From an uncultured Coriobacteriaceae bacterium (GTDB lineage: Bacteria > Actinomycetota > Coriobacteriia > Coriobacteriales > Atopobiaceae), in NCBI GenBank assembly GCA_948439405.1, contig CAOJNB010000003.1, positions 60,772 through 124,771 of the forward strand: a stretch of 64,000 nucleotides of DNA, given 5' to 3'. Numbering within the stretch: position 1 is the stretch's first letter; each line of letters starts with the position of its first letter. This document shows positions 32,391-41,213 of the stretch, in pieces. The position numbers were made by a program, and so were the translations under genes. Under the pieces are notes generated by a model, which did not search any database, was not told where the DNA came from, and saw only the letters and a program-made list of their open reading frames with translations.

Positions 32391-32427
32391 GCTTGTGTCG
32401 CGGAATTCCGCTCCGAAAGCACGGACG

Positions 32428-32513
32428 GTGCGGACTTCGTTGTCGATTCGGCACACGACGTCTCCTCGGAAGCCTCCGAGACGTTCCCAAATGACAACGA
32501 AGCCGGCCCGCAC
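32428..32513. repeat. 86-bp imperfect palindrome
   Basis: GTGCGGACTTCGTTGTC at the left pairs with GACAACGAAGCCGGCCCGCAC at the right (one short bulge), and the centre ACGTCTC / GAGACGT pairs again, giving one long interrupted hairpin centred near 32471. It lies between the VWA terminator and the UvrA-like gene, in a 268-bp gap with no gene. It could be a small RNA, an attenuator or a remnant of a palindromic mobile element. Confidence 0.6.
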
Positions 32514-32600
32514 CACCAAGGCGCGCCGACGGAGTAGCCCGCCCCGTCCGTCGTCGGTGTAGCATCGCCATGATGCGGCGACGGGGGAAGCGAGGCCTGC

Positions 32601-35108
32601 ATGAGGGCGGCACAGCCAGACCACATCGAGGTGCGCGGCGCGCGCGTCCACAACCTGAAGGGCGTCGACGTGGACATCCCGCTGGGCTGCCTCGTCGGCA
32701 TCGCGGGCGTCTCCGGCTCGGGCAAGAGCTCGCTCGCCCTCGGGACCCTCTACGCGGAGGGGAGCCGACGCTACCTCGACGCGCTGTCGACCTACACCCG
32801 CCGCAGGATCGCCCAGACGGCGCGCGCCACCGTCGACGAGGTGCTGCACGTGCCCGCAGCCCTGGCGCTGCGCCAGCGTCCCGGCATCCCCGGCGTCCAC
32901 TCCACGTTCGGCACCTCGACGGAGCTGCTCAACTACCTGCGCCTCATCTTCTCCCGCCTGGGAAGCCACGTGTGCCCGAACGGGCACCGCGTGCCGCCCA
33001 ACATGGACGTCGCGCTCATGGTTCCCACCACGTGTCCCGTGTGCGGGGAGTCCTTCTACGGGCCCGGCGCCGAGGACCTGGCCTTCAACAGCGCGGGGGC
33101 CTGTCCCACCTGCGGGGGCACGGGGATCGTGCGCACGGTCGACGAGTCCACTCTCGTGCCCGACGAGTCGCTCTCGATCGAGGAGGGCGCCGTTGCCTCC
33201 TGGCAGCAGCTCATGTGGAAGCTCATGCGCGACATCGCCCGCGAGATGGGCGTGCGCACGGACGTGCCCTTCCGCGACCTCACGCCCGAGGAGCGCGAGA
33301 TCGTGTTCCACGGTCCGGCCGAGAAGCACCACATGTTCTACCAGTCGTCGAAGACGGGCGACGTGGGCGAGATGGACTTCACCTACTTCAATGCCGTCTA
33401 CACGGTGGAGAACGCGCTCTCGAAGGTGAAGGACGAGAAGGGCCTCGCGCGCCTGCAGAAGTTCCTCAGGGAGGAACCCTGCCCGGACTGCGGCGGCACG
33501 CGCCTCTCGGCCGCGGCCCTCGCGCCGACGGTGGACGGGATGAACCTGGGCGAGGCGACGCGGATGACGCTCGACGAGCTCGCCGCCTGGGTGCCCCGCG
33601 TCCCGGACCTGGTGCCGGAGGAGATGCGCCCGATGGCCGAGAGCATCTGCGCCGAGACGCGCGAGCCGATCCAACGCCTCCAGCAGCTGGGGCTCGGCTA
33701 CCTCTCCCTCGACCGCGCGAGCTCGACCCTGTCCACCGGCGAGCGCCAGCGCGTGCAGCTCGCGCGCGCCGTGCGCAACCGCACCTGCGGCGTGCTCTAC
33801 GTGCTCGACGAACCGAGCATCGGGCTGCACCCCTCGAACGTCGACGGCCTGCTGGGCGTCGTGTACGACCTGCTCGCCGACGGCAACTCCGTCGTGCTGG
33901 TTGACCACGACGTCCGGGTGCTTCGGCGCTCGGACCACGTCGTCGAGATCGGCCCCGGCTCGGGGGCGAACGGCGGCCGCATCATCGCCCAGGGCACCCC
34001 CGAGGAGGTCGAGGCGAGCCCGGCGACGAGGATCGGGCCGTTCCTCTCGGGCGAGCGCCACGTCCGCGTCCGGGAGCGTGCGTCAGCGGGGGAGGTCTTC
34101 GCGCGGGGGAGCGTCGGCCTCGAGACCGACGCGATCCACACCGTCCGGCCGCTCGCGGTGGAGATCCCGCGCGGCATGCTCACGGCCGTCACGGGCGTGT
34201 CCGGCTCGGGCAAGACGACGCTCGTGCTCGAGAGCCTCGTCCCCGGCTTGCGCGCCGCGATCGCCGGCGAGCCGCTGCCCGCTCCCGTGCGACGCGTCGA
34301 GGCCGAGGGGCTGCGCCGGGTGAGCCTCATCGACGCGACGCCCATCGGGGCGAACGTGCGCTCCACCGTGGCCACCTACTCGGGCGTGATGGACGACCTG
34401 CGCCGCGCCTACGCGCGCCTGCCCGAGGCCAAGGAGCGCGGCCTGCGCGCGGGCGCCTTCTCCTACAACACCGGGTCGCTGAGGTGTCCCACCTGCGACG
34501 GTACGGGCCAGATCGAGCTCGACGTCCAGTTCCTGCCCGACGTCGACATCCCGTGCCCGGACTGCGGAGGCTCCCGCTACGCGCGCGAGGCCGCCGACGT
34601 CCGCCTCATGGGCGACATCAGCCTGCCCGAGCTGCTGGCCTGCACCGTCGAGCAGGCGCTCGGGCTGCTCGCGGACACGGGCCTGCGCAACGCCCGCCGC
34701 AAGCTCCAGGTGCTGGACGACCTCGGCCTGGGCTACCTCACCCTCGGCGAGGCGACGCCCGCGCTCTCCGGCGGCGAGGCGCAGCGCCTCAAGCTCGCCG
34801 GCGAGCTCGCCCGCGACCAGGCCGACGCCCTCTTCGTGTTCGACGAGCCCACGATCGGGCTGCACCCCCTCGACGTCGAGGTGCTTCTCGGCGTCCTGCA
34901 GCGCCTCGTCTCCAACGGGGCCACGGTCGTCGTGATCGAGCACGACCTGGACATGATCTGCAACGCGGACTGGGTGGTCGACATGGGGCCCGGCGGCGGC
35001 GAGGACGGCGGGCGCGTGGTGTGCGCGGGGACGCCGGAGCGGGTGGCGGCGTGCCCGGAGAGCGTCACCGGGCGCTACGTCGCCGAGGAGCTCGGCGTCT
35101 CCCGGTAG
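32601..35108 (+). CDS. UvrA-like ABC ATPase (UvrA2 class)
   Basis: An 835-aa UvrA paralogue, about 110 residues shorter than normal UvrA, as in the UvrA2 class that lacks a complete UvrB-binding domain and is linked to DNA-damage or DNA-drug tolerance. It has two ATPase modules: Walker A GVSGSGKSSL (about 33) and GVSGSGKTTL (about 534), signatures LSTGERQR (the first is degenerate) and LSGGEAQR, Walker B VLDEPSIGLHP and VFDEPTIGLHP. Zinc motifs CPTCGGTG, CPDCGGTR, CPTCDGTG and CPDCGGSR are intact. It converges on the P-type ATPase gene with an 11-bp gap. uvrB and uvrC are not in the window. Confidence 0.88.
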   Translation: MRAAQPDHIEVRGARVHNLKGVDVDIPLGCLVGIAGVSGSGKSSLALGTLYAEGSRRYLDALSTYTRRRIAQTARATVDEVLHVPAALALRQRPGIPGVHSTFGTSTELLNYLRLIFSRLGSHVCPNGHRVPPNMDVALMVPTTCPVCGESFYGPGAEDLAFNSAGACPTCGGTGIVRTVDESTLVPDESLSIEEGAVASWQQLMWKLMRDIAREMGVRTDVPFRDLTPEEREIVFHGPAEKHHMFYQSSKTGDVGEMDFTYFNAVYTVENALSKVKDEKGLARLQKFLREEPCPDCGGTRLSAAALAPTVDGMNLGEATRMTLDELAAWVPRVPDLVPEEMRPMAESICAETREPIQRLQQLGLGYLSLDRASSTLSTGERQRVQLARAVRNRTCGVLYVLDEPSIGLHPSNVDGLLGVVYDLLADGNSVVLVDHDVRVLRRSDHVVEIGPGSGANGGRIIAQGTPEEVEASPATRIGPFLSGERHVRVRERASAGEVFARGSVGLETDAIHTVRPLAVEIPRGMLTAVTGVSGSGKTTLVLESLVPGLRAAIAGEPLPAPVRRVEAEGLRRVSLIDATPIGANVRSTVATYSGVMDDLRRAYARLPEAKERGLRAGAFSYNTGSLRCPTCDGTGQIELDVQFLPDVDIPCPDCGGSRYAREAADVRLMGDISLPELLACTVEQALGLLADTGLRNARRKLQVLDDLGLGYLTLGEATPALSGGEAQRLKLAGELARDQADALFVFDEPTIGLHPLDVEVLLGVLQRLVSNGATVVVIEHDLDMICNADWVVDMGPGGGEDGGRVVCAGTPERVAACPESVTGRYVAEELGVSR

Positions 35109-35119
35109 CCGCCCGCCCC

Positions 35120-37480
35120 CTACTTCACGCCGAACAGGCGGAACAGGGCGACCTTCGCACGGTCGACGAGGAGGCCTCCCGCCGTGCAGGCGGCGAGCGT
35201 CGCGAGCACGGCCGGCCAGGGGGCCGCGGGCACGAACCAACCGAGGCCCGCGACGGCGGTGAAGGCGGCGGTCGCGAGCACGGCGACGCAGACGACGAGG
35301 CGGCTCGGCGCCGACGCCCACAGCCGCCCGCGCTCGCGGACGAGCAGGAGCCGCACCTGGGAGTTCACGACGAGCGCGTACATCACGAGGGTCGCCGCGG
35401 CCTCGTGCCCGAGGCCGGCCGGACCGAGGGCCACGAGCTCGATCGCGAGGTCCTCGAGGGCGAACAGGGCGCCGAGCCCGCTCGCGGCGGCCACGATCGA
35501 GCGCAGGTCCCAGGCGTTGGGCGAGTCCGTCGCGACCACGTGGTCCGAGGCGATGGACATGGTCGCGAAGTCGTTGGCGAACACGAGCAGCGACATCCCC
35601 AGGAGCGTCACCGGCATCTCCCCGAGCAGCAGGTAGGCGGCCGTGAAGAGCACGACCACCTCCATCACCTTTGTCACCTTGTTGATGACCCAGGTGAGCA
35701 TGCGCTGGTAGGTCCTGCGGCTCTCGCGGACGGCGCTCACGATGCCTGCGAGGCCCGGCTCGCAGAGCACGGCGCTCGCCGAGGCGCGCGCGACGTCGCA
35801 GGCCCCCTCGACCGCGCATCCCAGCTCGGCCTGGCGCAGCGCGGGGGCGTCGTTCACGCCGTCGCCGGTCATCCCCACGGAGTGGCCGGCGCGCTGGAGC
35901 AGGCTCACGATGCGGTGCTTGTCCTCGGGGAGGACCTCGGCGAAGCCGTCACACTCCTCGACGAGGCGCAGCTCCTCGTCCTCGGGAAGGCCGCGGAGCT
36001 CCGAGGCGCGCAGGATGCGGTCCCCGATGCCGACCTCGCGGGCGACCGTGCGCGCGATCGCGACGTCGTCGCCCGTGAGCATGAGGCAGCGGATGCCGAG
36101 CCCTCCCATCTCGGCGATGAGCTCGGCGGCGTCCTCGCGCGGCGGGTCGGAGAGTCCGAGCACCCCGACGAGCCCGAGCGCCTCCTCGCCCTCGCGCCTG
36201 ACGCCGACGCAGACGGCGCGACGCCCGCGTCCGGAGAGGTCGGCCACGACCCCGCCGAGCTCCGCCGACCCTCCCGCGAGCTCGAACAGGGTGCGCGGCG
36301 CGCCCTTCGCCACGACGAGGCGCGAGCCGTCCGCGAGCTCGACGAGGGCCTCCGTCCGCTTCGTCGACGGGTCGAAGGGCACGTAGGAGAGCTGGCGGCA
36401 GCCGTCCCGGCCCACGCCGCGCCCCGTCGCCGCGCGCACGGCCGCGGCGTCGATGGCCTCGCCGCCCGTTCTCTCGCTCGCGAGCAGCGCGAGGCGCAGG
36501 ACCTCCTCCGCGCTGCGGCCGCCGAACGGGACGACGTCGGTGACCTCGAGGGCGTTGCGAGTGATCGTGCCCGTCTTGTCCAGGCAGAAGACGTCGATGG
36601 AGGCGGCGTCCTCCACGGAGTCGAGGCGGGTCACGAGGACCCCCTCGCGCGAGAGCTCCGTGGCCCCCGCCGCCTGGACGATGGAGAGGACCGCCGGCAG
36701 GGCGACCGGGACGGCCCCCATGAGGAAGGTGACGGCGAGCGAGGCGACCGCGACGAGGCCCTCGCCGCGCACCAGGGCCCAGGCGGCGACCGCGACCGAC
36801 GCCGCGACGCCCACGTACATCATGTAGCGGACGATCAGGAAGAGGAGCTCCTGCTGGCGCGAGCGAGGGGCGGCGTCGCGCACGAGGGCGGCCGCCCTCC
36901 CGCACGCGGTCCGCTCGCCGGTCTCGGTGACGCGCGCGACGACCCTCCCGCGCACCACCACGCCCCCGGACGGCACCTCGTCGCCCTCGCCCGCCTCGCG
37001 GGGGAGCGACTCGCCCGTGAGCGACGAGAGGTCAAGCTCGCAGGCGCCCGACAGCACGCTTCCGTCGGCGGGCACGACGTCGCCCAGCGAGAGGGAGACC
37101 ACGTCGCCGGGGACGAGCAGGCGCGACTCGACCTCGCCCCACGCGCCGTCGCGCAGCGTCGGGACGCGTACGCACAGGTCGTCCTTGAGCATGCGGACCG
37201 CCTCAGCCGCGGTCGAGGACTGCACCGTCCCCACGACGGCGTTGACGGTGAGAAGCACGAAGATGACGAGGGCCTCCGTCGCGTGGCCCACGGCGAGGGC
37301 GAGCGCCATGGCGAGCTCGAGCAGCCAGGGCATCGGTCCCCAGTAGCGCCCGAGGAAGGCCAGGACCGGATTGCGGCGTCGCTCCGCGACCTCGTTGGGG
37401 CCGACCTCGGCGAGCAGGCGCGCCGCCTCCTCGCTCGTGAGCCCTCGAATCTCGTCGATGTCCTCGGACCCTGCACCCAT
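35120..37480 (-). CDS. P3-type (plasma-membrane H+-ATPase-like) cation pump
   Basis: A 786-aa P-type ATPase of the P3A, proton-pump-like branch. Motifs: actuator SLTGESLP, phosphorylation site DKTGTIT, nucleotide domain KGAPRTL, hinge MTGDGVNDAPALR, and about ten membrane helices. The PVALPAVLSIVQ segment in helix 4 and no heavy-metal-binding N-terminus argue against copper or zinc pumps; a calcium or magnesium type is less likely. It would export H+ or another cation. The start at 37480 has GAGGAGG upstream. It is divergent from the LysR gene across a 119-bp gap holding two palindromes, so it is probably LysR-controlled. Confidence 0.85.
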   Translation of the reverse strand: MGAGSEDIDEIRGLTSEEAARLLAEVGPNEVAERRRNPVLAFLGRYWGPMPWLLELAMALALAVGHATEALVIFVLLTVNAVVGTVQSSTAAEAVRMLKDDLCVRVPTLRDGAWGEVESRLLVPGDVVSLSLGDVVPADGSVLSGACELDLSSLTGESLPREAGEGDEVPSGGVVVRGRVVARVTETGERTACGRAAALVRDAAPRSRQQELLFLIVRYMMYVGVAASVAVAAWALVRGEGLVAVASLAVTFLMGAVPVALPAVLSIVQAAGATELSREGVLVTRLDSVEDAASIDVFCLDKTGTITRNALEVTDVVPFGGRSAEEVLRLALLASERTGGEAIDAAAVRAATGRGVGRDGCRQLSYVPFDPSTKRTEALVELADGSRLVVAKGAPRTLFELAGGSAELGGVVADLSGRGRRAVCVGVRREGEEALGLVGVLGLSDPPREDAAELIAEMGGLGIRCLMLTGDDVAIARTVAREVGIGDRILRASELRGLPEDEELRLVEECDGFAEVLPEDKHRIVSLLQRAGHSVGMTGDGVNDAPALRQAELGCAVEGACDVARASASAVLCEPGLAGIVSAVRESRRTYQRMLTWVINKVTKVMEVVVLFTAAYLLLGEMPVTLLGMSLLVFANDFATMSIASDHVVATDSPNAWDLRSIVAAASGLGALFALEDLAIELVALGPAGLGHEAAATLVMYALVVNSQVRLLLVRERGRLWASAPSRLVVCVAVLATAAFTAVAGLGWFVPAAPWPAVLATLAACTAGGLLVDRAKVALFRLFGVK

Positions 37481-37551
37481 GCGTCCTCCTCGGCCGCGCC
37501 TGACATCTGACACGCTAGCCTGAACAAGAAGATATGAGAACTACTAGTATT

Positions 37552-37579
37552 CCTATCAAGGTGATAGGTTCAAACCTAT
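37552..37579. promoter_or_regulatory. overlapping palindromic operators between the P-type ATPase and LysR genes
   Basis: Two palindromes share bases: CCTATCA-AGG-TGATAGG (37552-37568) and ATAGGTT-CA-AACCTAT (37564-37579). The region is AT-rich and lies between the divergent starts at 37480 and 37600. LysR proteins usually bind such dyads (T-N11-A) next to their own gene to control the divergent partner. Confidence 0.7.
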
Positions 37580-37599
37580 GTGAAGCAGGACGAGGGGAC

Positions 37600-38523
37600 A
37601 TGATGGCGGGACGCATGACCGTGAGGGACCTCGAGCTGTTCGTCGCCGTGTGCGAGGAGGGAGGCGTCACGGCCGCGGCGCGCGCCCTCGGCGTCGCGCA
37701 GCCCTCCGTGAGCCAGGCGGTGCGGGCCCTCGAGGAGCGCTTCGGGGTTCGCCTGTTCGACCGCATGCCGCGCCGGATGGTCCCCACCGAGGAGGGACGA
37801 CGCCTGCTCGCGCGCGCCCGCGCCGTCCTCGGGGAGCTCGACGGTCTCGAGCGGGCGATGGAGGGGGGTGGCGGCGAGGTCGTCCGCGTGGCGTCGAGCA
37901 TCACGTGGGCGACGAGGCTCCTTCCTGCCGCCGCGGCCCGCACCCGCGAGCTCGACCCGCCCGTGTCCGTGCGGGCTCGCGTGATGGACTCCGCGAGCGT
38001 CGAGCGCGCCGTCGCCGCGGGCGAGGTCGACCTCGGGCTCGTCGAGGGCATCGTGCGCGACCCGCGCGTCGAGGCGGAGGAGCTCGCGTCCGACGAACTC
38101 GTGGTGGTCGCGGCGGGCGCAGGCGGCCCGGACGTCCCGGACGAGCTCGCTCCCGCCGCGCTCGCTCGCCTGCCGCTGCTCCTGCGCGAGCGGGGGTCCG
38201 GCGTGCGCGACCTCTTCGACGCGGCGATGCTCTCCCGCGGCATCGCGTGCGAGCCGACGTGGGAGAGCGTGAGCACCGAGGCGCTCGTCGAGGCGGTCCG
38301 CCACGGCCTGGGGGTCTCGGTCCTGCCGCTCGCCCTCGTCGCCGGGCACGTCGCGTCCGGCGCGCTGCGCCTCGTCCGCGTGCGCGGAGTCGACCTGGGC
38401 CGCTCGCTTCTCGCGATCAGGCACCGAGGCCGCGAGCTGACGCTGGGCCGCGTCGCCCTGCTCGAAGCGCTGCGCGGGGCCGCCCTCGGGCTGGGGCGCC
38501 CCGAGGCCCCTACGACTCGCTGA
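37600..38523 (+). CDS. LysR-family transcriptional regulator
   Basis: A 307-aa LysR regulator: N-terminal winged helix-turn-helix (MTVRDLELFVAVCEEGG; ARALGVAQPSVSQAVRALEE, given in part) with the typical FDRMPRRMVPTEEGRRLL, and a C-terminal periplasmic-binding-like effector domain (about 95-300). The start at 37600 is chosen for AGGACGAGGGG just upstream; an earlier start at 37534 would cover the operator palindromes. It is divergent from the P3-type ATPase, the likely target. Its 3' end overlaps the convergent gene by 14 bp. Confidence 0.9.
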   Translation: MMAGRMTVRDLELFVAVCEEGGVTAAARALGVAQPSVSQAVRALEERFGVRLFDRMPRRMVPTEEGRRLLARARAVLGELDGLERAMEGGGGEVVRVASSITWATRLLPAAAARTRELDPPVSVRARVMDSASVERAVAAGEVDLGLVEGIVRDPRVEAEELASDELVVVAAGAGGPDVPDELAPAALARLPLLLRERGSGVRDLFDAAMLSRGIACEPTWESVSTEALVEAVRHGLGVSVLPLALVAGHVASGALRLVRVRGVDLGRSLLAIRHRGRELTLGRVALLEALRGAALGLGRPEAPTTR

Positions 38524-39757
38524 TGCGTGCGGAGTCCTCGGGCGTGATGGTCATGCTCTGGAAGCGGTGCTCCATGTAGGCGTCGTCGAAGTGCTCGGCG
38601 TAGAACTCCTCGACCGGCGAGCTCGGAGCGAGCCCGCTCTCCCGCTGGTACCAGCACTCGAGCGACTGGAACGTCATGATCGCGTTCACGAGCATGAGCG
38701 CGGCGCACACCGAGGTGAGCGAGTAGCGCATCCTCCACGGGATGACGTTGATCAGCTTGAGCAGCCGGGGCAGGCACACGCGGATCCAGAACAGGCCGAG
38801 GGCGCCCCACATGCACATGAACAGGGTCGAGGTGCGCCCGCCCATGAGCTCGGCGATCGGGTCGGGGAAGAGCCCGAAGATGGTGAAGCCCGAGTAGTCC
38901 CAGGCCACGGCTCCGAACCCGACCTGCATGAACCAGCTCACCGCCGCCTCGAAGAGCCCCCCGATCACCGCGGCGACGAGGAAGACGACGACGGGGCTCG
39001 CCCGCCAGAAGCGGTTGAGCGCGACCGTCATGAGCACGGCGCCCACGCCGTAGATCGGCGAGAAGGGTCCGAAGAGCATCCCCGCGCGGTCCTGGTAGAC
39101 CCCGGGGTCGACGACGACCATGTGGTAGACGGTCTCGATGACGAGGCCGAGCACGCAGCAGACGACGAAGACCCAGAACAGGTTGAAGAAGTCGAGCTCG
39201 ATGAAGCCGCGGTCGCCCTTGGCGCGCCCGAGCGTGCCGGCGCGCGCCGCCGCCTCGTCCTCGGCCTCCTGCTCCGCCCGCTCCCGGCGGCGCTCCTCTA
39301 TCAGCGTCGGGTCGACGGTGACGGCGACGACGAGGAGGAAGACGATGTGGCCGATCGAGCCGAGGGCGTCCTGCACGGCGCCTCGGAGCATGACCTCCAG
39401 CACGAGGGAGACGACGTCGAGCGCGATGAGCCCGTAGGCGTAGCGCGCCGCGTTGCGCCGGTGGTTCCTCAGCAGCGAGATCCCGAAGACGACCGCGACG
39501 GCGGCGGTGACGACGTAGACGAGGACGTGCACGACCGAGAGCTGGAGGGTGAGCGTCATGTCGTGCGAGCGCGCGAGCAGCTCGTCGGCGTGCGTCGCCA
39601 GCGCGAAGGCGATGAGGCCCGCGACCACCAGGATGAGGAGGCCGGAGACCAGGCTCAGCAGGCCGTAGGCCCTCAGCAGCCAGAAGATCCTACGCGGCTC
39701 GGCGACGGCCGCCCCCTCGCTCGCGCTCCCGGACCCGCTGCGTTCGTCGTGCGACAT
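38510..39757 (-). CDS. membrane protein of the ABC_trans_CmpB (putative ABC permease) type
   Basis: A 415-aa polytopic membrane protein. The N-terminal third has a polar leader, then four helices (about 25-155) resembling small DUF-type modules. After a charged linker (EERRRERAEQEAEDEAAARAG, about 150-175) comes a domain like the CmpB-type putative permease family: FFNLFWVFVVCCVLGLVIETV, in part, GMLFGPFSPIYGVGAVLM, FWRASPVVVFLVAAVIGGLFEA, in part, and AWDYSGFTIFG. No ATPase partner is adjacent, so a transport role is unproven. The start at 39757 has AGAAGGGGCGAGG upstream. Confidence 0.75.
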   Translation of the reverse strand: MSHDERSGSGSASEGAAVAEPRRIFWLLRAYGLLSLVSGLLILVVAGLIAFALATHADELLARSHDMTLTLQLSVVHVLVYVVTAAVAVVFGISLLRNHRRNAARYAYGLIALDVVSLVLEVMLRGAVQDALGSIGHIVFLLVVAVTVDPTLIEERRRERAEQEAEDEAAARAGTLGRAKGDRGFIELDFFNLFWVFVVCCVLGLVIETVYHMVVVDPGVYQDRAGMLFGPFSPIYGVGAVLMTVALNRFWRASPVVVFLVAAVIGGLFEAAVSWFMQVGFGAVAWDYSGFTIFGLFPDPIAELMGGRTSTLFMCMWGALGLFWIRVCLPRLLKLINVIPWRMRYSLTSVCAALMLVNAIMTFQSLECWYQRESGLAPSSPVEEFYAEHFDDAYMEHRFQSMTITPEDSARISES

Positions 39758-39918
39758 GCCCTCGCCCCTTCTCGGCGTCGTGCCGGCGGCCGCCGGCGAC
39801 TCACCATCGTAGCAGGGACGTCCCTTCGGCGAATCGCGGCGGGCCCCCGGTGGGCGCAACGTACAATCGTGCCGAGCGTGTCGACCGACAAGCCATCGAC
39901 AGAGAGGGGACGCACGCA

Positions 39919-41130
39919 ATGGCTAGCATCAGAGAGGTCTTCGAGAAGAGCGGAGGCATCCTCCAGCTCACCCCGACCTGGGTCCCGCGTCCGTTCAACA
40001 AGCCGGGCAAGAGGCTGCGCCTGCACCCCGACGACTACTTCGCCTTCGGCACCGACCGCGGCCAGATCACGGAGCGCTGGTTCTCCTCGATCACCCCGTC
40101 CGCCAGCGAGGGCGCCGGCCCCACCGAGGGCATGAGCTACGTCAACACCGACGGCACCGAGGAGGGCAAGGTCCTGTTCCGCGACTTCGTCGAGGAGCTC
40201 GGCGCCGACCTCATCGGCAAGGAGCTGGTGGAGCGCTTCGGCACCTGGCCGATGTACTCGAAGTTCTATGACAACCTGTGGCCGCTGTTCCACCACATCC
40301 ACCAGGACGAGGAGGACGCCGCCAAGGTCGGCCTCAACGCCAAGCCCGAGCACTACTTCTTCCCGAAGCAGTACAACCAGACGACCGGCGAGATGCCCAT
40401 CACCTACTTCGGCTTCGACCCGTCCGTCACCAAGGAGGAGGTCCTCGAGCGCCTGCAGGAGTTCCCCAGCAAGGACAACCGCATCACCGAGCTCTCCCGC
40501 GCCTTCCGTCTCGAGCTCGACACCGGCTGGTACACCCCGGCCGGCATGGTCCATGCCCCCGGCTCGCTGTGCACCTACGAGCCGCAGTGGAACTCCGACA
40601 TCATGGCCGTGTGGGAGAACAACGTCTACGGCGAGGTGTTCGAGGAGGAGTGGCTCCACATGAACATGCCCGAGGAGACGAAGGACTCCCTCGAGGCCAT
40701 CCTCGCCTGCGCGGACTGGGAGATGAACACCGACCCCAACTACCGCGAGCACTACTTCCACCGTCCCGTCGTCGAGGTCGAGGACGAGGCGCACGTCCAG
40801 TACTGGGTCTGCTACGGCAACCCCTACATCGGCGCCAAGGAGCTCGTCGTGAAGCCGGGCCAGACGGCGGTCGTCAAGGACGACGGCGCCTACGGCTGCG
40901 TCGTCATCGAGGGCCACGGCACGCTCGGGTCCTACCAGTGCGAGTCCCCCACGCTGATCCGCTTCGGCCAGCTCACCGCCGACGAGTTCTTCGTGGGCCA
41001 CGACGCCGCGGTCGAGGGCGTGACGGTGACCAACCAGTCCCCCTGCGAGGACCTGGTCATCCTCAAGCACTTCGGCCCGGACCACAAGATCATCTACCCG
41101 GAGTTCGGCCAGAAGCGCCTGTCGCTCTAG
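39919..41130 (+). CDS. cupin-fold sugar isomerase-like protein
   Basis: A 403-aa soluble protein with cupin-like motifs reminiscent of type-I phosphomannose isomerases: HHIHQDEEDAAKVG and PEHYFFPKQ in the first half (possible metal-binding His, Glu), GWYTPAGMVHAPGSL, and a second cupin segment (KELVVKPGQTAVVKDDGAYGC). It may isomerise a free or phosphorylated sugar. The substrate cannot be told. ATG 39919 has AGAGAGGGG upstream. It is followed by a PfkB-type kinase gene 83 bp downstream, so the pair may channel a sugar through isomerisation then phosphorylation. Confidence in the exact activity is low. Confidence 0.7.
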   Translation: MASIREVFEKSGGILQLTPTWVPRPFNKPGKRLRLHPDDYFAFGTDRGQITERWFSSITPSASEGAGPTEGMSYVNTDGTEEGKVLFRDFVEELGADLIGKELVERFGTWPMYSKFYDNLWPLFHHIHQDEEDAAKVGLNAKPEHYFFPKQYNQTTGEMPITYFGFDPSVTKEEVLERLQEFPSKDNRITELSRAFRLELDTGWYTPAGMVHAPGSLCTYEPQWNSDIMAVWENNVYGEVFEEEWLHMNMPEETKDSLEAILACADWEMNTDPNYREHYFHRPVVEVEDEAHVQYWVCYGNPYIGAKELVVKPGQTAVVKDDGAYGCVVIEGHGTLGSYQCESPTLIRFGQLTADEFFVGHDAAVEGVTVTNQSPCEDLVILKHFGPDHKIIYPEFGQKRLSL

Positions 41131-41213
41131 CGGCACGTCCGGAACGTTCGTAGGTTGGTCGGAGGGTCCGTCCCGCGGGGCGGGCCCTCCCGCGCGCCAA
41201 GGAGGTCGCCGGC

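Noticed and set aside
32601..35108. Canonical uvrA
   Set aside because: The product is about 110 residues shorter than UvrA and the first signature motif is LSTGE, which fits the UvrA2 class better.
41138..41152. GAACGTTC as an SOS box
   Set aside because: It lacks the 4-bp spacer between GAAC and GTTC.
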